Notes under the pieces: generated by a model
The model's input: only the letters and a program-made list of their open reading frames with translations
What the model was told of the DNA's origin: nothing
The model's database searches: none
Source of the DNA: Rugosimonospora africana
GTDB lineage: Bacteria > Actinomycetota > Actinomycetes > Mycobacteriales > Micromonosporaceae
DNA length: 64,000 nucleotides
Direction of reading: 5' to 3'
NCBI RefSeq assembly: GCF_016862975.1
Contig: NZ_BONZ01000081.1
Location: 37,566-101,565 of the forward strand
Made by a program: the position numbers and the translations under genes
In this document: positions 58,449 to 64,000 of the stretch, piece after piece
Layout of the letters: the number at the start of each line of letters is the position of its first letter
Position numbering within the stretch: position 1 is the stretch's first letter

Positions 58449-59284
58449 CCGGCGATCCGTGGCTGGTCCGCGCGCTGCTGGCCTGTTACCCCTCGGGTTG
58501 GCGGCGCCGGTACGGCCAGGAGTACGCCCAGCTGCTGTGCGACCTGGGCGTCCACCGGCGTCCCCGGCTGATCGTCAACTCGTTGCGGGGCGCGGTACAC
58601 GCCCGGTGGGAACAGGGAGGGTTCATGTCCACTCGTTCACCGATGACCACCGCGGTGTGGGCCACCGGCCTGTTCACCGTGGCCGGCATCGCGTTCCAGA
58701 AGCTCGCCGAGGACCTGACCGGCGCAGCCGGCGGCGTCTACGTGCTGCTGGTCGCGGCGGCCGCGGTCGCGCTGCTCGCGCTGGTGGCGGCGGCGGCGCC
58801 GACCGCGATGGCGCTGTTGCGCGGCAGGGATGCCGGCGCCTGGCGGTACGTGGCCGTCCCGTTCGCCGGCGCCGCCGCCTGGTACGGGGTTCTGCGCCTG
58901 GCGCTGCTGCTCTCGCAGGGCCACGGGGTGCACTCGGCGGCCACCATCACCGGGTTTGCGCTGATCGCGGTCAGCGGCATCGGTCTGGTCGTGGCCACCG
59001 CATGGGCGGCGGCGACCGTGCTGCGCCGGGTACCGGCCGACCAACCGACCCGGTTGCGACCGGCGGCCCTGGTCGTTCTGGCCGCGGGCATGGCGGTGAC
59101 CACCGTCGTCGCCGTGATCTGGGGCGCACGGGTGCACGCGAGCGATCCGACCGTGTTCCACGGCGACCACGGGCTCCTGGCCACCCCGTTCGTGCCCAGC
59201 TGGATCGCCACGATCGGATTGATGGCCGCCGCGAGCGTCCTCGCTGCGGCGGCGGGCCGGCGCCAGCTGGCCGCGACCCGCTAG
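58445..59284 (+). CDS. Membrane protein co-transcribed with padR
   Basis: A 279-residue protein starting at a GTG overlapping the padR stop. A conserved actinobacterial head (LACYPSGWRRRYGQEYAQLL) precedes six hydrophobic helices, beginning with TTAVWATGLFTVAGIAF. An internal ATG with GGGAGG at 58626 could serve as a second start and would remove the soluble head. Such proteins regularly follow PadR genes; their role is unknown, possibly anti-regulator or transporter accessory. Confidence 0.75.
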   Translation: MTGDPWLVRALLACYPSGWRRRYGQEYAQLLCDLGVHRRPRLIVNSLRGAVHARWEQGGFMSTRSPMTTAVWATGLFTVAGIAFQKLAEDLTGAAGGVYVLLVAAAAVALLALVAAAAPTAMALLRGRDAGAWRYVAVPFAGAAAWYGVLRLALLLSQGHGVHSAATITGFALIAVSGIGLVVATAWAAATVLRRVPADQPTRLRPAALVVLAAGMAVTTVVAVIWGARVHASDPTVFHGDHGLLATPFVPSWIATIGLMAAASVLAAAAGRRQLAATR

Positions 59285-59359
59285 CCAACCCCGCACCACA
59301 CCTCCCATCACCGCACCTCCCCCACCTTCCGGCGATCCGCCGAGAAAGGGCGATGCCCC

Positions 59360-60148
59360 ATGTCCGCACCCGCCGCGCCAACGGCGACGATCCGCGTCGA
59401 CGGCCTGTCCAAGCGGTACGGCCGCCAGCAAGCCGTCGACCGACTCACCTTCGCCGCCGGCACCGGGCAGATCTGCGCGCTGCTCGGACCGAACGGGGCC
59501 GGCAAGACCTCGACCATGCGGATGCTGGTCGGTCTGTCCACTCCGGACAGTGGCACCGCCCACATCGCCGGCGAACCGGTGAGTCTCGGCGCCGCGGTGC
59601 TGCGCCGCGTGGGTGTGCTCATCGACGGGCCGGCGTTCGTACCCCATCTGAACGGGACCGACAACCTGAAGCTGCTGTGGGCGGCGGCCCGGCGGACCTG
59701 GCCACCGCCCGGCCTGCGTGACGCCCTCGACCTGGCCGGGCTCGGCGCCGCGATCGACCGCAAGGTCAAGGGCTACTCGATGGGCATGAAACAGCGACTC
59801 ATGCTCGCCCAGGCGCTGATGCGCCTGCCCGACGTCCTGATCCTGGACGAGCCGGCCAACGGCCTCGACCCCGCCGAGATCCGCGCTCTGCGGGAACACC
59901 TGGCAGCCCTGGCCAAGGCCGGCGCCACTGTCCTGATCTCCAGCCACCAGCTCGCCGAGGTGCAGCAAGTCGCCACCCACATCGTCGTGATGAACCGGGG
60001 CCGGCGCGTCAGTTCCGGGCCGCTGGCCGACGTCCTCGCCGCGAACCCGGCCCACCGGTCCCTGGAGGACGCCTACCTCGCCATGACCGACGGACGCCAT
60101 CAACCGACGGACGCCATGACCGAAGGACACCGTGATGCTGCGCGTTGA
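59360..60148 (+). CDS. ABC exporter ATP-binding protein
   Basis: A 262-residue ATPase: Walker A LGPNGAGKTST near residue 40, signature YSMGMKQRL near 140, Walker B VLILDEPANGLD near 160, and switch His in SSHQLAEV. This is the DrrA-like class that works with a separate ABC-2 membrane subunit. Its 3' end overlaps the permease gene by 17 nt. Confidence 0.95.
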   Translation: MSAPAAPTATIRVDGLSKRYGRQQAVDRLTFAAGTGQICALLGPNGAGKTSTMRMLVGLSTPDSGTAHIAGEPVSLGAAVLRRVGVLIDGPAFVPHLNGTDNLKLLWAAARRTWPPPGLRDALDLAGLGAAIDRKVKGYSMGMKQRLMLAQALMRLPDVLILDEPANGLDPAEIRALREHLAALAKAGATVLISSHQLAEVQQVATHIVVMNRGRRVSSGPLADVLAANPAHRSLEDAYLAMTDGRHQPTDAMTEGHRDAAR

Positions 60149-60932
60149 ACTCACCACCCAACTGATGCGGCTGCGCACCCTGATCGCCCTGGGCTTCCTC
60201 GCCGCCGTCCCGGTCCTGGCCGGCCTGTCGTTCGCTCCCGAGGCCGGACATCGCAACGGCACCCAGACCGGCCTGTTCGGAGCGTCCCCCTACTCGGCGC
60301 TCAACCACACCATGGCGAGCCTGGAGTTCATCGGGCCGCTCCTGTTGCCGGTCATCGTCTGCCTGCTCGCCACCGTCATCGCGTCCGCCGACCGCGACTG
60401 GGGCCTCCTGCGCTACCTCTACGTCGCCCCGGTCACCCGGGCCCGGCTGCTGACCGCAAAGCTCGCCGCCGTGGCCATCGCCACGGCGCTCGCCCTCGGC
60501 TGTGTGCTGGCCGCCGGGTTCGTCACCGGCCTGGCCCTCTTCGGCTGGCATCCGTTCCATCGGATCGGCTCCCCCAATCTGAGCACCGGCGACGCCATCG
60601 CCCGTGCGCTGGCGGCCAGCGGCTACACCCTGCTGTGCATGCTCAGCATCGCTGCGATCGCGTTCACTCTCGGGGTGCTGCTGCCGCGCGGCGCCGAAGC
60701 CCTCGCCGCGGCGGTCGCGTTCGTCGTCGCCGCCAGCATCCTCAACGGCCAGTCCGCCCTGCACGCGGTCGCCGTGGCCCTGCCGGTCCACTACTGGCAG
60801 AACTGGGTGGGGCTGTTCGAGCCGGGCCCGGCCGGCGGCCTCGGGACCGGAGCCCTCGTGCAGCTCGCCACCGTGGCCCTGTGCACCGCCGTCAGCCTAG
60901 CCGTGCTGCATCGCCGCGATCCGGCGGCATGA
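60132..60932 (+). CDS. ABC-2 type exporter permease
   Basis: A 266-residue protein with six hydrophobic helices (LIALGFLAAVPVLAGL, FIGPLLLPVIVCLLATVIAS, and so on). The segment IASADRDWGLLRYLYVAPVT is the usual cytoplasmic loop of ABC-2 permeases. Adjacent GTG and ATG codons (60132 and 60135) are both possible starts after GAAGGA. It forms the membrane half of the exporter with the ATPase; cargo unknown, probably a toxic compound or peptide given PadR control. Confidence 0.9.
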   Translation: MMLRVELTTQLMRLRTLIALGFLAAVPVLAGLSFAPEAGHRNGTQTGLFGASPYSALNHTMASLEFIGPLLLPVIVCLLATVIASADRDWGLLRYLYVAPVTRARLLTAKLAAVAIATALALGCVLAAGFVTGLALFGWHPFHRIGSPNLSTGDAIARALAASGYTLLCMLSIAAIAFTLGVLLPRGAEALAAAVAFVVAASILNGQSALHAVAVALPVHYWQNWVGLFEPGPAGGLGTGALVQLATVALCTAVSLAVLHRRDPAA

Positions 60933-61031
60933 CCGGCGCCCCGTCCGATGCCCATGCCATGACATCCCAAGGCGAGTCACGGACGGGGTCAGATGATGGT
61001 GGACGGTTGTCCTCACGAGCGGCTTGAGACA

Positions 61032-61063
61032 CCTCGCCTAGCGCGATCACCCGCTAGGCGAGG
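61032..61063. terminator. Perfect 12-bp hairpin after the exporter operon
   Basis: CCTCGCCTAGCG (61032-61043) and CGCTAGGCGAGG (61052-61063) are exact complements with an 8-nt loop, about 100 bp after the permease stop. No T-run follows, so it may be a terminator or a protein-binding site. The surrounding 500-bp gap has no supported gene. Confidence 0.55.
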
Positions 61064-61171
61064 CCCTGGGAACAACGCCAAGCGTGCCACTCACAGATCC
61101 GCCCCACTCCAGTGGAACGGTGCGAACCTGACCAGACCGAGGGCGGAGCGTATGGCTCTCATACGATCTTG

Positions 61172-61254
61172 GGGTGTTCGAGGGGGGATCGAACCCCCAC
61201 AATGGTGCTTTCCCCCGAAAACGGGGGCGCATACCCCCACTATAGCCGGAACCC
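61172..61254 (-). ncRNA. Degenerate tRNA-like element
   Basis: On the minus strand a perfect T-arm, GGGGG-TTCGATC-CCCCC, is followed by TCGAACA and CC. Upstream is a strong hairpin CCCCCG-TTTT-CGGGGG that could be an anticodon arm, and GGTTCCG, which pairs only partly (five of seven, one of them G-U) with the 3' strand. The D-arm and variable region do not fit a normal tRNA. It is either a decayed tRNA or another kind of structured RNA; the short ORFs over it are rejected. Confidence 0.4.
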
Positions 61255-61432
61255 GTGCTCGCACAAAGCTTTCCGGGACGATCGCCGTATGTCCTATGTG
61301 GTCTGTGCAACTGGATTTGGCCGCCACTCATCTTGACTTCCTCACCGGGGGTACACACTCAGCCGCCAGTTGAGGATGCGTGGGCGTCCCGAAATGCCAA
61401 CCCTTCGTCGAGAATGGACGTGACCTTCCGCT

Positions 61433-62320
61433 TCAGACTGCGCGCTGATTGTCGAGCTCGAGTCTGGTGAGCTTGTCGGGGTTGCTGATGAGGTGGATCG
61501 TCTGGATCCGTTCGGTGCGGGCGCCGACATGAAAGCTGAAGGCGGCGTACGGGGTCGCGCCGAGCAGCGTGAGGGCTCCCGGTCCGCCGTTGATATCGAC
61601 GATGCGCATGAGGGTGCCGGTGGGGATGTTGTCCGCCGTTGCGGCAAAGAACCGGGCGACCTTCTCGGCCCCGTGGATCGGGCGGCGTGGGCCCGGTGTC
61701 TTCCCGCCGCTGTCGGCGATGAGCGTGACCTCCGGTGCGAGCACTGACAGCAGGGCGGCGAGGTCGCCGCCGATCGCGGCCTTCATGAATCGTTCGGTGA
61801 CGGTACGCGAGACATTCCGATCGGCGTCGAAACGGGGTTGACGAGCCTGGATGTGTTGACGGGCGCGGTGGGCCAGTTGGCGGACGGCTTGGTCGGATCT
61901 GCCGATCGCGTCACTGATCTGAGGGTAGGTGAAGCCGAATGCCTCCTTGAGGACGAACACGGCGCGTTCCAGCGGCGACAGGGTCTGCAGGAGCACCAGC
62001 ATCGCCATCGAAATCGAGTCGGCCAGGGCCGCGTCCTCGGCGATGTCCGGTTCAGTCAACATCGGTTCGGGCAGCCAGGCCCCCACATAGGTTTCGCGTC
62101 TGCTGGCTGCCCGGCGGATGTGGTCGAATGCGGCGCGGGTGGCGATGCGGACCAGGTACGCCCGCGGATCGGCGACCGCGGCGCGGTCCGCGCGGTGCCA
62201 GCGCAACCACGTCTCCTGAACGACGTCATCGGCCTCATCCACGCTGCCGAGGATCCGGTAGGCGACACCGTGCAGCAGCTTGCGGTGGCAGTCAAAGACG
62301 TCGAGCACGGCGTCGGACAT
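61433..62320 (-). CDS. ECF sigma factor of the SigJ/ECF41 type
   Basis: A 295-residue sigma factor starting MSDAVLDVFDCHRKLLHGVA; the longer ORF adds an Arg-rich head of no known kind. Region 2 has GSVDEADDVVQETWLRW and DPRAYLVRIATRAAFDHIR; region 4 has ERAVFVLKEAFGFTYPQISD and SDQAVRQLAHRARQHI. The C-terminal 110 residues are a SnoaL-like domain (TERFMKAAIGGDLAALLSVL, NPDKLTRL), as in ECF41 factors, where it replaces an anti-sigma protein. It sits downstream of a DoxX-like gene, a typical ECF41 neighbour. Confidence 0.92.
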   Translation of the reverse strand: MSDAVLDVFDCHRKLLHGVAYRILGSVDEADDVVQETWLRWHRADRAAVADPRAYLVRIATRAAFDHIRRAASRRETYVGAWLPEPMLTEPDIAEDAALADSISMAMLVLLQTLSPLERAVFVLKEAFGFTYPQISDAIGRSDQAVRQLAHRARQHIQARQPRFDADRNVSRTVTERFMKAAIGGDLAALLSVLAPEVTLIADSGGKTPGPRRPIHGAEKVARFFAATADNIPTGTLMRIVDINGGPGALTLLGATPYAAFSFHVGARTERIQTIHLISNPDKLTRLELDNQRAV

Positions 62321-62373
62321 GGTGCGCGGCCTTTCGTTGATAACGTACTGACCTGCGTGAGGCGCCGTACGGC

Positions 62374-62745
62374 TTAGCCGAGGTGGGCGAGTCGACCGCT
62401 GGCGACGACGACACACAAGATCAGAATGGCGGCATTGCCGAGCACGGTGCGGGGCTCACCCAACCGCAGATGAATCAGTGCGGCGCCGACCATGATGATC
62501 GCCAGTCCGATCGCGGCCAGCGGGGTCAGGACTGGCGCGACATCCATCGCCCATGGCAGCAGCAACCCCAACACCCCAAGCAGCTCCGCGAGGGCGACGA
62601 ACCGCACCGCGGCCAGCGGCACCGGCCCCACCCCGGTCTGCCCCTTCGCGACCAACTTCTCCTTCGACCAGGTGCCCTTGGTCACGGCCGAGAACAGGAA
62701 CACCATAGCCACGATCACCTGCATGATCCACAAAGCGACGTTCAT
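62374..62745 (-). CDS. DoxX-family membrane protein
   Basis: A 123-residue protein with four helices. The ATG with GGAGG 5 nt upstream is preferred to a GTG four codons earlier that forms part of the ribosome site. It contains MVFLFSAVTKGTWSKEKLVA, then FVALAELLGVLGLLLP, typical of the DoxX-like family. It precedes the ECF41 sigma gene by about 50 nt; ECF41 factors usually control such a gene. The role is probably redox- or membrane-related. Confidence 0.88.
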   Translation of the reverse strand: MNVALWIMQVIVAMVFLFSAVTKGTWSKEKLVAKGQTGVGPVPLAAVRFVALAELLGVLGLLLPWAMDVAPVLTPLAAIGLAIIMVGAALIHLRLGEPRTVLGNAAILILCVVVASGRLAHLG

Positions 62746-62938
62746 CAAGTCCTCCACTACACACCGGCGCCGGGCGGCGCCATCGACAAGAAGGCGCGAC
62801 GAGCGTGCCGAACTGTGACATCGCCCCGGGGCACCCGCCCCTCCCCCACGACAGCCGTTGTTGCAGGACGCGCAACAACTCGTCGCATGCGTCGTACTGT
62901 GTTGGCGAGCAGCTTGTCAAAGCAGTCAGGGAGCCGAC

Positions 62939-63355
62939 ATGTCCGACGAACCTGCCGTCCGCGAACTCCGCCTCGTGGTCACCGCGACCGACTACGAAGC
63001 GGCACTGCACTTCTACCGCGATGTCCTCGGCCTGGCCGAGCGCGCTGCTTTCGCCTCTGCCGATGGAAGGGTCACCATCCTCGACGCCGGCCGAGCCACC
63101 TTGGAGTTGGCCGACCCGGGCCACGCCGCCTTTATCGATGAGGTCGAGGTCGGGCAGCGAGTGGCTGGCCACATCCGCGTCGCGTTCCAGGTCGACGACT
63201 GCGACGCCGCCACGTCGAGGCTGGCCGCTGCCGGTGCTCAGGTGATCGCCCACCCGACCCGGACCCCATGGAACTCGCTGAGCGCACGGCTGGAGGCACC
63301 CGGCGCTCTGCAGTTGACTCTCTTCACTGAGCTCGGAGGTCCCGAGGCTGACTAA
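62939..63355 (+). CDS. VOC-superfamily (glyoxalase/bleomycin-resistance-like) protein
   Basis: A 138-residue protein; the ATG with AGGGAG upstream is used and the first 27 codons of the longer frame are discarded. It shows the VOC beta-alpha-beta-beta-beta layout: LRLVVTATDYEAALHFYRDV, TILDAGRATLELAD with the central Glu, AFQVDDCDAATSRLAAAGAQ, and TPWNSLSARLEAPGALQLTL. The first metal ligand position (usually His) is not obvious. Divergent from the DoxX gene. Enzyme or binding function unknown. Confidence 0.85.
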   Translation: MSDEPAVRELRLVVTATDYEAALHFYRDVLGLAERAAFASADGRVTILDAGRATLELADPGHAAFIDEVEVGQRVAGHIRVAFQVDDCDAATSRLAAAGAQVIAHPTRTPWNSLSARLEAPGALQLTLFTELGGPEAD

Positions 63356-63530
63356 CGCATGACCGACCAGCACCTAGCCAAGTGCTGCGACACTTCTGCC
63401 CCCTGTCCGAATCCAGCGCCGAAGGCCCGCGCGGTGTGGTCGCCAAGGGCGACCCGCCAGGACTCGGCGCTGGTGCCTGACCCGGCCGGTGTGCCACGCG
63501 CACGCGCCCGGCACACCGGTCCTACGGCGA

Positions 63531-63878
63531 CTACTCGGCCAGCCCCACGCCGCCCAAGGGCACCAGGTCGACCCGTCGCATCGGGCCGTCGACCATCGCC
63601 ATCACGGCGGCCATGCTCACCGGCGGGTTCGCCGCCGTCCGCGCCGCCTCCAGCGCCGCGTTCACCGCAGCTTCGTCGGACCACACCTCGAACGCGTACA
63701 CCGTGTCCGGGTCCGCCCGATCCTGGTTGATCACGTACAGCTCGCAGCCGGGGAACCCGCGCAGCGTACCGGCGACCCGCACCAGCGCGGCCGCCAGTTC
63801 ATCACCCCGCCCTGGCAGCGCCTTCGCCGTCATCAACCGGCCCACCCGGGCCGCCGCATCCTCGCTCACCACACTCAC
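63531..63878 (-). CDS. ABM-fold (antibiotic biosynthesis monooxygenase-like) protein
   Basis: A 115-residue protein starting at a GTG. The ferredoxin-like ABM pattern is visible: GRLMTAKALPGRGDELAAAL, FPGCELYVINQDRADPDTVY and FEVWSDEAAVNAALE. Such small dimeric proteins may oxidise quinones, degrade haem or be non-enzymatic. The upstream VOC gene on the same strand ends 7 nt before it, so they form an operon. Confidence 0.85.
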   Translation of the reverse strand: MSVVSEDAAARVGRLMTAKALPGRGDELAAALVRVAGTLRGFPGCELYVINQDRADPDTVYAFEVWSDEAAVNAALEAARTAANPPVSMAAVMAMVDGPMRRVDLVPLGGVGLAE

Positions 63879-63885
63879 TTCCGGC

Positions 63886-64000
63886 TCAGATGCTCGTCGT
63901 GATACAGAACGGGTGCCCGGCCGGGTCCAGCAGCACCCGCCACCGGTCCGGCCGCGGCTGCTCTGGGGGCTCCGTCGCCCCCAGGGCGATCAGGTCCGTC
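63886..64000 (-). CDS. VOC-superfamily protein, C-terminal fragment (runs off window)
   Basis: Only the last 37 codons are inside the window: a DLIALGATEPPEQP stretch followed by RWRVLLDPAGHPFCITTSI. The DPAGHPFC ending is typical of glyoxalase-like VOC domains. The start lies beyond the right edge. Confidence 0.75.
   Translation of the reverse strand, partial: TDLIALGATEPPEQPRPDRWRVLLDPAGHPFCITTSI

Noticed and set aside
61091..61470. Several overlapping ORFs of 70-126 residues on both strands
   Set aside because: They read through the tRNA-like hairpins in several frames and have no ribosome sites or domains.
1..64000. CRISPR arrays, insertion sequences, transposases, integrases, rRNA genes, polyketide or peptide synthetase genes
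   Set aside because: Looked for on both strands; no array, transposase motif or modular synthase was found.

Overview
The window is very GC-rich DNA with actinobacterial gene style: many GTG starts, GTGA/ATGA stop-start overlaps and strong AGGAGG-type ribosome sites. The gene content (LacI, RpiR and PadR regulators, CUT1 sugar transporters, STAND and NACHT NTPases, secreted beta-helix proteins) suits a soil or plant-associated filamentous actinomycete. Micromonosporaceae is my guess; no rRNA or marker gene is present to settle it.

Region 1 (1-10.9 kb) is a sugar-utilisation locus: a partial GH116 enzyme, a LacI regulator, a GH172 (DUF2961) enzyme without a signal peptide, a secreted GH183-like (DUF4185) enzyme, a mannitol/arabinitol-type dehydrogenase, and a CUT1 ABC importer. 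GH183, GH172 and GH116 are the families known to contain endo- and exo-acting D-arabinanases, so the best reading is uptake and breakdown of D-arabinan. Three near-identical LacI-type palindromes tie the two transcription units together.

Region 2 (10.9-32.2 kb) is mixed: a secreted DUF6351 protein; two small membrane proteins followed by a two-component system; a GNAT-like protein; an ltrA gene broken by one stop codon; an MFS exporter with a divergent ArsR-like regulator; a membrane NACHT NTPase overlapping an M28 peptidase gene; a large secreted alpha/beta-hydrolase; and a CorA-like membrane protein divergent from an HTH-STAND-TPR protein.

Region 3 (32.4-40.8 kb) is the most unusual part. 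Six genes on the plus strand encode two paralogous ankyrin-ended proteins, a zinc-ribbon/SDR fusion, a leucine-rich-repeat protein, a MoxR-type AAA ATPase and a protein with an HExxH motif plus a VWA-like domain. Each ankyrin-ended gene is preceded by a 72-nt tRNA-like cloverleaf. The two cloverleaves covary, and each lies 7-8 nt after a -10-like hexamer, so they may form the 5' end of the transcripts.

Region 4 (40.8-57.9 kb) holds a MarR regulator with a membrane protein and a PLP dehydratase, then a second carbohydrate locus: a PL9-like beta-helix protein, a CE7 esterase, a large beta-helix protein, an unrecognised alpha-barrel enzyme, a lipoprotein/two-permease ABC importer, and a regulator that fuses RpiR HTH and SIS domains to an alpha/beta-hydrolase. 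A shared 13-bp motif lies in the regulator/transporter divergent promoter and upstream of the PL9-like gene. The regulator operon continues into an aldo/keto reductase, an SGNH hydrolase and the wreck of a GH29 fucosidase joined to the tail of an RraA-like gene.

Region 5 (57.9-64 kb) has short tandem repeats, a PadR-regulated ABC-2 exporter operon with two palindromic operators, a perfect 12-bp hairpin, a degenerate tRNA-like element, an ECF41/SigJ-type sigma factor with DoxX, two VOC proteins and an ABM-fold protein.
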